DNA of 48,122 nucleotides from Acidobacteriota bacterium (lineage in GTDB: Bacteria; Acidobacteriota; Thermoanaerobaculia; Multivoradales; J023). The position numbers were made by a program, and so were the translations under genes. The DNA lies in the NCBI GenBank assembly GCA_029263395.1, contig JAJCXO010000135.1, positions 1-48,122 of the forward strand. Reading direction: 5' to 3'. Positions 31,697 through 39,841 of this stretch are shown here, piece by piece. Under the pieces are notes generated by a model. It was not told where the DNA came from. It made no database searches and saw only the letters and a program-made list of their open reading frames with translations. Each line of letters starts with the position of its first letter. Within the stretch, counting starts at the first letter, position 1.

Positions 31697-34180
31697 GTGA
31701 AGGATCTAGGGCGCGATTTGAAGTACGGCGCCCGGCTGCTGGTCCGGAAACCGGGTTTTACCGCGGCTGCGGTGCTGTCCCTGGTGCTCGGCATCGGGCT
31801 CAACACCGCCATTTTCACGCTACTCGATGCAATCTTTCTGCGGCCAGTGCCGGTCGAGAATCTCGACACGCTGGCGGCGATTTATGCATCTAGGCAAAAC
31901 GAAAACGGCGAGGTAGAAGGCTTTTACAGCCACTCCTATCCCAACTATCTCGACCTGCGCGATCGCACCGAGTCGTTCTCTGGATTGGCGCTGCACATCT
32001 GGCACAAGATGAACCTCTCCGGAGGTGACGAACCGTTGCGCGCCAGCGGCATGTTCGTCACCGCAAACTACTTCGAGGTTTTGGGGCTGAAGCCGGCCAC
32101 CGGTCGTTTTTTTCTGGCCTCGGAAGCCGAGCCGGGAGCCGATCCGGTTGCGATCCTGAGTCACGGTTGCTGGACGCGTAGCTTCGGCGGGAATCCCGAT
32201 GTCGTCGGCGAGACGATAGAAGTCAACGGCCAGCAGGTCACGGTCATCGGCGTGGCGGCGCAGGGTTTCAAAGGAGTCGAGATCGGTGTCGATATCGACT
32301 TCTGGATTCCGACGTCGATGTTTGAGGAAACCTCTCCATATGGCCAATGGTTCAATACCCGAGGCGCTGCGCTGTTTCGGGCGGTGGGTCGTTTGAAAGA
32401 CGGGGTCAGTCTGCAACAGGCAGAAACCGAATTGGTGCGACTGTCACACCAGATGGCAAAGGACTTCCCGATAGAGAATGAAGGCCTCGGAGCGCGGATC
32501 AAGCCTCTGTTGGAGGGAACGCTGCTACCCGAGGAGCGGCACCGCCACGTTGGGTACGGCAAGATCTTGCTGATCGCCGTGGGGCTGATCTTGCTCATGT
32601 CTTGCCTCAACGTTGCCAGTCTTTTACTGATTAGAGGTCTCGAGCGAGGGCGCGAGATTGCCATCCGGAGGTCCTTAGGAGCCAGTCGACGGCGGATGGG
32701 GAGGCAATTGGTGATCGAGAATCTTCTGCTGTTCCTGGTGGGTGGAGCCCTGAGTCTGCCAGTGGCACGTTGGAGTCTCGATCTGCTGTGGCGATTCCGT
32801 CCACCGCAGTTTGCTGTGGATGCCCTGGATCTCACCCTAGACAGTACGATTTTCGGTTTTGCTCTGCTGACCGCGCTGCTGTCTGGTCTGGCCTTTGGTG
32901 TCTTGCCGGCATTACGAGCAACCAAGCTGAATCTGGTGTCTAGCCTCAAAGAAGCCAGCGTGCCGGCAGATGCCCGCGGATTACCTCGCCCATGGTTGCA
33001 GCCCCGCCGGGTGTTGGTGGTTGGGCAAGTTGCTCTGGCATTGATTTCACTCGTAGCGGCGGGACTGTTTCTCCAGAGCCTTCGCAATGCCAGTCGGATC
33101 GATGTCGGCTTTGACGCAGAGAACCTACTGGCATTGAGCTTTGCGCCAGGCGAACAGGGTTATGACGAGCCGCAGACTCGAGCCTTTTATCAGCAAGTTT
33201 TGGAGCGCGTCGAAGCCTTGCCTGGCGTCCAAACAGCTGCCTTGTCCGAAAATCGACTCCTGCGAGGTGCGATCATTCGGCAGCAGATTTTCCTCGAGGG
33301 CTCGGATACCGCTTTCGAGGGCGGGGGCCGTGCCTTCCATCGAACCAATGCCGTACTTCCGGGATTCTTTTCAGCTGTCGGTATTCCGTTGATTCGCGGC
33401 AACGACTTTGACGACACGATTGTCGCCGACGGACCAAGGCTGGCCATTGTCAACGAAACGATGGCCAAGCTGGCGTGGCCTGGGGAGGATCCGATCGGTA
33501 GACGTTTTCGTTTGGACTACTCCGATCGCCCGTTTGTGCAAGTGATCGGGGTCGCCCAGGACGTCAAATACCGACAGATCCATGAGGCTCCGCAGTGTTT
33601 CCTGTACTTCCCCGAGATCCAGCGTCACGCCCCGGCGATGACACTGCACGTGCGTGCGGAGGGCGATCCATCAGCGCTTTCGAGTTCGGTCAGGGAGGTG
33701 GTCTACCGACTGGCACCAGAGCTACCTATGGCTGATATCCGGACCTTGTCTGAGTTCGTCGGGGAGGCGTTGTGGATCGAGCGGGCTTCAGCGACTCTGC
33801 TTGGGGTATTCGGAATCCTTGCCCTGTCGCTGGCCAGCCTCGGTGTCTACAGCGTGCTAGCGGAAACAGTGAATCAGCGACGTCGCGAGATGGGAGTTCG
33901 GATGGCGATCGGGGCCGGCCGCTCAGATGTGCTGAAGGTGGTGGCTGGTGAGGGGGCGAAACTGGTCGGTATCGGCCTGATCGTCGGGCTGGCCGCCGCC
34001 TTGGTTATCATGAAGGTGAGTGCCAGCATCTCTGATCAGCTGTATGGTGTCAGTGTGACCGAGCCGTGGATCTATGGCCTTGCCGCATTGATCTTGTTGG
34101 CAGGCTCAGTGCTGGGTTTTTTGATTCCCGCCCTGCGAGCCACCAAGACCGATCCGGTCAGAGCCTTGCGCGCCGAATAA
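31697..34180 (+). CDS. ADOP-family duplicated FtsX/MacB-type permease
   Basis: 827 residues from a GTG start. The N-terminus LKYGARLLVRKPGFTAAAVL, then SLVLGIGLNTAIFTLLDAI and LRPVPV, is the signature opening of the Acidobacterial duplicated orphan permease (ADOP) family. It has a MacB-like periplasmic domain (~45-250), one FtsX core (~275-400, with RGLERGREIAIRRSLGASRR), a second periplasmic domain (~420-680) and a second FtsX core (~695-820, with RRREMGVRMAIGAGRSDVLK), each with three to four helices. Family members lack a fused ATPase and rely on a separate MacB-type ATP-binding protein; none is next to it. Substrate unknown, probably export of a lipid, peptide or antimicrobial. Confidence 0.92.
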   Translation: MKDLGRDLKYGARLLVRKPGFTAAAVLSLVLGIGLNTAIFTLLDAIFLRPVPVENLDTLAAIYASRQNENGEVEGFYSHSYPNYLDLRDRTESFSGLALHIWHKMNLSGGDEPLRASGMFVTANYFEVLGLKPATGRFFLASEAEPGADPVAILSHGCWTRSFGGNPDVVGETIEVNGQQVTVIGVAAQGFKGVEIGVDIDFWIPTSMFEETSPYGQWFNTRGAALFRAVGRLKDGVSLQQAETELVRLSHQMAKDFPIENEGLGARIKPLLEGTLLPEERHRHVGYGKILLIAVGLILLMSCLNVASLLLIRGLERGREIAIRRSLGASRRRMGRQLVIENLLLFLVGGALSLPVARWSLDLLWRFRPPQFAVDALDLTLDSTIFGFALLTALLSGLAFGVLPALRATKLNLVSSLKEASVPADARGLPRPWLQPRRVLVVGQVALALISLVAAGLFLQSLRNASRIDVGFDAENLLALSFAPGEQGYDEPQTRAFYQQVLERVEALPGVQTAALSENRLLRGAIIRQQIFLEGSDTAFEGGGRAFHRTNAVLPGFFSAVGIPLIRGNDFDDTIVADGPRLAIVNETMAKLAWPGEDPIGRRFRLDYSDRPFVQVIGVAQDVKYRQIHEAPQCFLYFPEIQRHAPAMTLHVRAEGDPSALSSSVREVVYRLAPELPMADIRTLSEFVGEALWIERASATLLGVFGILALSLASLGVYSVLAETVNQRRREMGVRMAIGAGRSDVLKVVAGEGAKLVGIGLIVGLAAALVIMKVSASISDQLYGVSVTEPWIYGLAALILLAGSVLGFLIPALRATKTDPVRALRAE

Positions 34181-34198
34181 GAGGACTGCCGGTCTGGA

Positions 34199-34897
34199 TC
34201 AGGGGGCGAAACGATAACCGGCGCCGCGGATCGACGTGATGTAGCGCGGCCGAGACGGATGCTCTTCGAGAGCTTGGCGTAGCTTGCGGATGAAGTTGTC
34301 GACGGTCCGTGTCTCCAGCGAGCCGGGCATGCCCCACACTTCTTCTAGGAACTCTTCGCGTGAGATGACCTCGCCTGGTCGTGATGCAAAGAGCCGCAGG
34401 ATACCGAGCTCCTTTGGCGACAGCCGGAGTTCTTCGCCGTCAGGGCGAGTTGCGGTAAAACCCTGGAAATCGATGTGCCACTGCCCGAAGGCCAGGCTTT
34501 CGGGGACCTGTGCCGACGGGAAAGTCCGTCCCCAAACCTGGCGTCTCAGGGTGCCGCGCACCCGGGCCAGTACTTCGTCGAGATCGAAGGGTTTGGTGAT
34601 GTAGTCGTCGGCCCCGGCTTCTAAGCCGGCGATGGTATCCACCGGTCGATCCTTAGCGCTGATCATCACGATCGGCTCGATGTGTCCGGTTTTACGCAAC
34701 TGCTCGGCGACTTGGATACCGCTGATGCCGGGCAACATGACATCGAGCAGGATCAAGTCGAAACTTTGTCGTTCGACGGCAACTAATGCGTCTTCACCGG
34801 TAGCGGCGAGTTCGACGTCATAACCCGAATTGCGCAGATTGAAGGCCAGCCCCTGCGCCAAGTGGTCCTCATCCTCGACCAACAGAATGTGGCTCAA
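34199..34897 (-). CDS. OmpR-family response regulator
   Basis: 232 residues. The receiver domain (~1-118) has acidic residues at 8-11, phospho-acceptor Asp52 in LILLDVMLPG and the KPF lysine at ~102. The C-terminal winged helix (~135-230) ends with the classic TVDNFIRKLRQALEEHPSRP and ITSIRGAGYRFAP. It is translated from an ATG overlapping the kinase stop by 4 bases (ATGA). Likely targets include its own operon and perhaps the ADOP permease, which converges 18 bp away; neither is proven. Confidence 0.95.
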   Translation of the reverse strand: MSHILLVEDEDHLAQGLAFNLRNSGYDVELAATGEDALVAVERQSFDLILLDVMLPGISGIQVAEQLRKTGHIEPIVMISAKDRPVDTIAGLEAGADDYITKPFDLDEVLARVRGTLRRQVWGRTFPSAQVPESLAFGQWHIDFQGFTATRPDGEELRLSPKELGILRLFASRPGEVISREEFLEEVWGMPGSLETRTVDNFIRKLRQALEEHPSRPRYITSIRGAGYRFAP

Positions 34898-35922
34898 TGA
34901 TCCACCAATACGTTGGACGTCAGACGTGCCACCTTTTGAGCGGCACGGTCGATGGCGCTCTCAGCTCGCTTGGCAGATCTCGCCGGTAGCCGGATCGAAA
35001 GGGTCATGCCGTGACCGGGGCCGTCCGAAAACGCCTTGACTCGTCCGCCATGAGCTTCGACGATCGACCGCACCACGAAGAGACCAATACCAGTGCCTTT
35101 GCGTTTAGGCTGAGTCTCCGGTGCCTCGCTGCGGTAGAAGCGTTCGAAGAGGTGAGGCAACTCGTTGGCCCCGACACCCATACCGCGATCAGCGATCCGC
35201 AACTCGGCCCATTCCTCACTTGACGTCAACTTCAAGTCGACCTGCGGATGGTTCTTACCGCGATAGCGAATCGCATTGTCGATCAAGTTATCGAGTACCT
35301 GGCGAAACATCATACGATCGAGCTTGACCCACTGCGCACCTTCGCCGGTCAGGGTTAGTTGCAGGCCGCTTTCTTCGTTTAGGGTCGCAGCATCCTGGAT
35401 GAACCCTTCTAGATAGCCATAAAGTTCGACGTCTTGCATCACCACTGGCAGTTCGTCACCTCGGTTGTCGACTTCGGCGGCTCGCAGGATGTTGCTGATC
35501 AATCGCTGCAAGCGTTCGACGTCGAAGAGGATTTTCTCGACGAAGTCGAGGCGGTCTTCGGTGTTTAGATCGCGCTTGCGCAAGGTTTGAGCAAACAACT
35601 TGATTGCCGACAATGGCGAGTTGAGCTCGTGAGATACCGAGGCGATGAAGTTGGACTGTCGCTGGCTCCAGCGGATGTGGCCGATCAACTGCGCGCCGAG
35701 GATGCTCGCCAACACGATGATGGTGAGGAACAAGACGCTGCCGAGGGCAATGAAGGTCCAGTGGAAGGCGGAATCCTGGGCAGCAAGTGCCTTGAGCTTC
35801 TGGTAGTCCTGGACAAGTGCGACGTGCCACAGCACGGTCAATGTCACGATCAGGACCAGCACGATCACAAAAAGGATTACCGGTTTGCGGATCGACAGGG
35901 ATCTGTAGCGTCGGTCACTCAA
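34894..35922 (-). CDS. Membrane sensor histidine kinase
   Basis: 342 residues from a TTG start with AGGAAA about 8 bases upstream. Two membrane helices (~13-33, VILFVIVLVLIVTLTVLW, and ~56-80) enclose only a short external loop of ~22 residues, so it may sense membrane state or a partner rather than a soluble ligand. No HAMP domain is seen. HisKA box: IASVSHELNSPLSAIK with His98. The ATPase domain has DNLIDNAIRYRGKN, ADRGMGVG, FERFYR and GTGIGLFVVRS. It forms a two-component system with the overlapping downstream OmpR-type gene. Confidence 0.94.
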   Translation of the reverse strand: MSDRRYRSLSIRKPVILFVIVLVLIVTLTVLWHVALVQDYQKLKALAAQDSAFHWTFIALGSVLFLTIIVLASILGAQLIGHIRWSQRQSNFIASVSHELNSPLSAIKLFAQTLRKRDLNTEDRLDFVEKILFDVERLQRLISNILRAAEVDNRGDELPVVMQDVELYGYLEGFIQDAATLNEESGLQLTLTGEGAQWVKLDRMMFRQVLDNLIDNAIRYRGKNHPQVDLKLTSSEEWAELRIADRGMGVGANELPHLFERFYRSEAPETQPKRKGTGIGLFVVRSIVEAHGGRVKAFSDGPGHGMTLSIRLPARSAKRAESAIDRAAQKVARLTSNVLVDH

Positions 35923-35963
35923 GGGGATGGTTTCCTGGGCTCGAGTCAGTGAAGTTTCGTCAT

Positions 35964-36027
35964 AGGATATCGATCCTCAGGATATCCCGCATACCTTTGG
36001 AGATCCATCACGGCGATACGTTAGGAT
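35964..36027. promoter_or_regulatory. Short repeats and -10-like box in divergent region
   Basis: AGGATATC occurs at 35964 and 35979 (15 bp apart), and ATCCTCAGGAT between them is a perfect 5-bp inverted repeat. The site lies between the divergent kinase gene (start 35922) and the CRTAC1 gene (start 36037). It is a candidate binding site for the adjacent regulator. TTAGGATC at 36021-36028 supplies a -10-like TAGGAT, 9 bases before ATG 36037, again with no Shine-Dalgarno sequence. Confidence 0.35.
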
Positions 36028-36036
36028 CCGCGACCT

Positions 36037-37956
36037 ATGATAAATCCCCGATTCATCCGTCGTCTGCTTGGCGGGCAAGCAGTCCGACACGCCCCTGCGT
36101 TTTCGGCAGCGAAACCTATCGGAGTTGGTTTTTTGTGCCACTGTCGAGTGCTCGTTTTGGCTTGCGGCGCGCTGGCGGCGTTTGGTTGCGGTCCAGGTGA
36201 AAGAGGCGTTGGCAGCGGAGAAGGAGCTGCTGGCGCTGAAGGTCGCGGTACCGTTGAAGGCGACAGTCCCGCCGAGTCTTCGCTGACGAACGCCGCTCCT
36301 GCTGCCGATGCAACGTCTTCGGCGACGATGTCTTCGGAGGTGGCGGTAGCTCCGTTGCTGGTGGATGGGACTGCCGACTGGGGGTTGAACTTTACTCACC
36401 AATCCGGCGCCGGTGGTGATTTGCTGTTTCCTGAGATGATGGGTGGCGGCATCGCAGTGTTCGACGCTGACGGCGATACCGACCTGGACCTCTATTTTGT
36501 GTCGGGGGCTCCGCGCCTGGGGCGAAACCCAGCCGCGGACGGTCCCGTCAATCGCCTCTTCCGGCAAGGTGAGGACGGACGTTTTGCTGATGCAACGGCA
36601 GGTTCGGGGCTGGGAGATTCAGGCTACGGCACCGGTGTCGCGGTCGGCGATGTCAACAATGATGGCCACGAGGACGTCTTCCTGGCCAACTTTGGGCCAG
36701 ATCGCCTGTTCCTCGGTCACGGCGACGGCACGTTTGAAGACGCCAGTGGTAACGCCGGTATTGCGGCGACTGGAGCCGGGGCTGAAGACTGGTCCACCTC
36801 GGCAGTGTTTTGTGATCTCGATCGCGACGGCTACTTAGACCTTTATGTAGTGCATTATGTGGTGTTTGATCGCGCGGTTCGCTGCACCGACAAAGCGGGT
36901 AGGCGGGAGTACTGTGGTCCGGACAGCTTTTTGGATCGCACAGACGTGCTGCTGCGTAATCTTGGGAATGGAAAGTTTCGCGACGTAACGGCAAAGGCCG
37001 GCATTGATGCGGTGACCGGGGCTGGCCTCGGGGTCGTCTGCGAGGATGTGGACGATGACGGCTGGCTGGATATCTATGTCGCCAATGACGGTGATCCCAA
37101 CCAGCTGTGGATGAATCAGCGAGATGGCACCTTTATTGATGACGCTCTGATCATGGGTTCGAGTGTCAATGCCGCTGGGCTTTATGAGGCCGGTATGGGT
37201 GTTGTTGCCGCCGACTTCGACAACGATGGCGACTTCGACCTCTTCCTGACCCACCTCCGCGATGAAACCAACACCTTCTATCGCAATCTGGGTAGCGGCC
37301 TTGGCTTCGAAGACAACACGACCCAAGTCGGCCTGGCAGCTGCTAGCACACCGTATACCGGCTTTGGCACCGCGCCGATCGACATCGACCTCGACGGTGA
37401 TCTCGACCTGGTGATCGCCAACGGGCGGGTCAAACGCGGCGAGCCGCTGACCGATGAGCTGCCAGATCCATGGAATGTTTATGCTGAACCGAATCTGGTC
37501 TACCGCAACGACGCCGGCACCTTCAGAATTCTCACCGACGAAGTTCGAGACTTCGTAGTTGAGATCGAAGTTGGCCGGGGGCTGGCGACCGGTGATCTCG
37601 ATGGCGACGGCGATCTCGATCTCGTGCTGAGCAACATCGCGAGTCAAGCACGTCTCTATCGTACCGAGGCGTCCGCCGGCCACTGGCTGTTGGTTGACGC
37701 TGTGGACCCAGGTCTACGTCGGCGAGCGCTCGGGGCTCGGGTGACCGTACAGGCTGGTGAACACCAACAAGTGCGCACCGTTCAAGGAGCGATGAGTTAC
37801 CTCTCGGCGAGCGACCCTCGGGCACATTTTGGGTTAGGTGAGACCAGCGACCCCGTAGCCGTGACGATCCGGTGGCCAGATGGCCAGCAAGAGCTTTTCG
37901 AGAACATCGCGGTTGACCAGGCGATTGTTCTGCAGCGAGGCGAGGGCAAACAGTGA
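36037..37956 (+). CDS. CRTAC1-family FG-GAP/VCBS repeat protein with ASPIC/UnbV domain
   Basis: 639 residues. A hydrophobic segment ending in a lipobox-like AAFGCGPG (~residue 51) suggests an exported lipoprotein. Seven Ca-binding VCBS/FG-GAP loops are visible, such as DADGDTDLDLYFV, DVNNDGHEDVFLAN, DLDRDGYLDLYVV, DVDDDGWLDIYVAN and DLDGDGDLDLVLSN, forming an integrin-like beta-propeller. The C-terminal ~75 residues (LGARVTVQAGEHQQVRTVQG ... RWPDGQQE) are the ASPIC/UnbV domain. Function of bacterial members is unknown; surface or periplasmic interaction is likely. The next gene overlaps its stop by 4 bases (GTGA), so the two proteins are made together. Confidence 0.92.
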   Translation: MINPRFIRRLLGGQAVRHAPAFSAAKPIGVGFLCHCRVLVLACGALAAFGCGPGERGVGSGEGAAGAEGRGTVEGDSPAESSLTNAAPAADATSSATMSSEVAVAPLLVDGTADWGLNFTHQSGAGGDLLFPEMMGGGIAVFDADGDTDLDLYFVSGAPRLGRNPAADGPVNRLFRQGEDGRFADATAGSGLGDSGYGTGVAVGDVNNDGHEDVFLANFGPDRLFLGHGDGTFEDASGNAGIAATGAGAEDWSTSAVFCDLDRDGYLDLYVVHYVVFDRAVRCTDKAGRREYCGPDSFLDRTDVLLRNLGNGKFRDVTAKAGIDAVTGAGLGVVCEDVDDDGWLDIYVANDGDPNQLWMNQRDGTFIDDALIMGSSVNAAGLYEAGMGVVAADFDNDGDFDLFLTHLRDETNTFYRNLGSGLGFEDNTTQVGLAAASTPYTGFGTAPIDIDLDGDLDLVIANGRVKRGEPLTDELPDPWNVYAEPNLVYRNDAGTFRILTDEVRDFVVEIEVGRGLATGDLDGDGDLDLVLSNIASQARLYRTEASAGHWLLVDAVDPGLRRRALGARVTVQAGEHQQVRTVQGAMSYLSASDPRAHFGLGETSDPVAVTIRWPDGQQELFENIAVDQAIVLQRGEGKQ

Positions 37957-39479
37957 CTCTGCCCACAGGTGCGTGGCCAACAGTTGCTCGGCTTCGTGGC
38001 CCGGCGATATGGGTTCTGGCAGCCGTTTTTGCGGTCGCCTGCGGTCAGACATCGCCTGATCCTGCTGCCGAGAAGACGTCTCAGGCCGAGTCTCTACCGG
38101 TTGGTGCGGCCAGCGACGATTCGAATACTGCGTCTTCAAGTACAGCATCTTCGACCACGGTCCTAGAGATACCGCAGCCTGACCTGACCGATATGGAACC
38201 GCAGGTGGAGAAGCGGTTGCAGCAGACCCGTGCCGCGGTCGAAGCGGATCCAGGCTCAGCTTCCGCCTGGGGACGTTTCGGCATGGTGGCCCACGCCCAT
38301 GAATTATGGGATGCCGCCGCGGTCGCTTATCGACGCGCCGAGCAGCTTGATCCTGGGGACGTCCGGTGGCCTTATTACCTCGGAGACGTTTTGAGCGTAC
38401 TCGGCACGAACCTCGACGAGGCCGCCGCGACGTTCAGGCGGGCGATGGCACAAAAAGCGGACTACGGTCCTGCCCACATGCGTCTCGGCAGAGTGTTGCA
38501 TGCGGCGGGTCGAAGTGATGAAGCGGCTGTCGAGCTCGAACGCGCCTTAGAACTCGAGCCCGGGCTGCAGCCAGCGCGGGTGACGCTGGCGCAGATCCGG
38601 CTGTCTGAGGGAAAGCTCGAGGAAGCGGAAGCGATGCTCGACCGGATCCTGGCCGGACAGCCGCGTCACGCGCAGGCTTTGTCTACCCTAGGTCAGATTT
38701 ACATGCGTCAACGTCGGCGTCCAGAAGCGCGCAAGATAGCTGAGCGAGCGCGTGACGCGGCGATCTACAACTTATTCTCGGACCCATTGATGAGCCAGGT
38801 CATCATCGAGGGGGTGTCGTCGGTTCTGATCTGGGACCGAGCCAAGGCGTTTCTGGACAATGGCGACAATGAACAGGCAGCGCTCGGTCTAGAAAAAGTT
38901 CTCGAGCTACAACCCGACAATGCGGATGCACACCAGCAGCTTGCCGTTGCAGTCGGAAATTTTGGAGAGCTGGACCGATCACGTCGTCATCTGGAGCGAT
39001 CGGTCGCGCTGGCACCTGACCGAGTGGATTCGCTGATCCAACTCGCCACCGTACAGATCGAGCTGCAGGAGCCTAGAGCGGCAGTCAAGCACCTACAGCG
39101 AGTGTTGGAACTGGCTCCTGAGGATCCGGACGCTGGTTGGATGCTCGGTCGCGCCCTAATTCTGAGCGGCGATGTACGTTCGGGGTTGGCATCGTTCGAC
39201 GAGGAGCAAAAAAAAAGCGACACAATTCCGCTTTGGGTGCGTAACGACTGGGGCAGTGCCCTGGCCCAGAATGGCCGGCCCAACGCAGCACTCGAGCAAT
39301 TTCGTGCCGTCCTTGCCCAAGAGCCAGAGAATGCCCAAGCGCTATTTTATGTCGGGCTGGTGCTCGAAGGCCTGGGGCGAGTGGCGGAAGCGGTGGAGCA
39401 TTATTGTCGTTCGATGAAGGCTCAGCCCAACCCGCCTGCTGGGTCGCGTTTGCAGGCCCTTGGACAGGTCTGCCGTTGA
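37953..39479 (+). CDS. TPR-repeat lipoprotein
   Basis: 508 residues, GTG start overlapping the CRTAC1 stop. Signal peptide with lipobox VFAVACGQT (Cys ~30). From ~85 to 500 it consists of tetratricopeptide repeats (AAVAYRRAEQLDPGDVRWPY; AAVELERALELEPGLQPAR; ALGLEKVLELQPDNADAHQQ; AVKHLQRVLELAPEDPDAGW), about ten units. The translational coupling suggests that it binds the CRTAC1 propeller at the periplasmic or outer-membrane surface. Such CRTAC1-TPR pairs recur in Acidobacteria and Planctomycetes, to my knowledge without a defined role. Confidence 0.9.
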   Translation: MTLPTGAWPTVARLRGPAIWVLAAVFAVACGQTSPDPAAEKTSQAESLPVGAASDDSNTASSSTASSTTVLEIPQPDLTDMEPQVEKRLQQTRAAVEADPGSASAWGRFGMVAHAHELWDAAAVAYRRAEQLDPGDVRWPYYLGDVLSVLGTNLDEAAATFRRAMAQKADYGPAHMRLGRVLHAAGRSDEAAVELERALELEPGLQPARVTLAQIRLSEGKLEEAEAMLDRILAGQPRHAQALSTLGQIYMRQRRRPEARKIAERARDAAIYNLFSDPLMSQVIIEGVSSVLIWDRAKAFLDNGDNEQAALGLEKVLELQPDNADAHQQLAVAVGNFGELDRSRRHLERSVALAPDRVDSLIQLATVQIELQEPRAAVKHLQRVLELAPEDPDAGWMLGRALILSGDVRSGLASFDEEQKKSDTIPLWVRNDWGSALAQNGRPNAALEQFRAVLAQEPENAQALFYVGLVLEGLGRVAEAVEHYCRSMKAQPNPPAGSRLQALGQVCR

Positions 39480-39841
39480 TGCTAGCGGCTAGCGATGAGC
39501 CGGTTAAGGCGGTCAGTTTGTTCGTGTGAACTAATGCTTCGCTAGTCCGTCTCGGCTCGCTTGCCGCGGTTCAGTCTTCATGCAATACTTGGCCTTCATT
39601 TACCGAAATCGCCTGTTGGCGAGACTCGCCGCAGCTAGTCTATTTTCTTGGATCTAGATCCAAAGATTTGGGCTGATTTCGGCCCCTTGGACAGATGAGC
39701 ACTCCCTAAACCCAGGAAGAATCAATAGTTCCGTCGGCAGGACGGTTTTCAGGTCCTGGCATAGGATTTGCTCTAGCAGACACGTAATAGTTGTTTTAGC
39801 CCGCTCAGAACCCCCGCTCAACGAACCACGAGGAGGCAAGT
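39480..39841. promoter_or_regulatory. Upstream region of TonB receptor with perfect 16-bp palindrome
   Basis: TTGGATCTAGATCCAA (39648-39663) is a perfect 16-bp palindrome about 180 bp upstream of the receptor gene and is a candidate operator. No other gene is visible in this 362-bp stretch. A strong Shine-Dalgarno site AGGAGG (39831-39836) lies 5 bases before ATG 39842. I could not identify convincing -35/-10 boxes; TAGGAT at 39762 is a possible -10. Confidence 0.45.
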
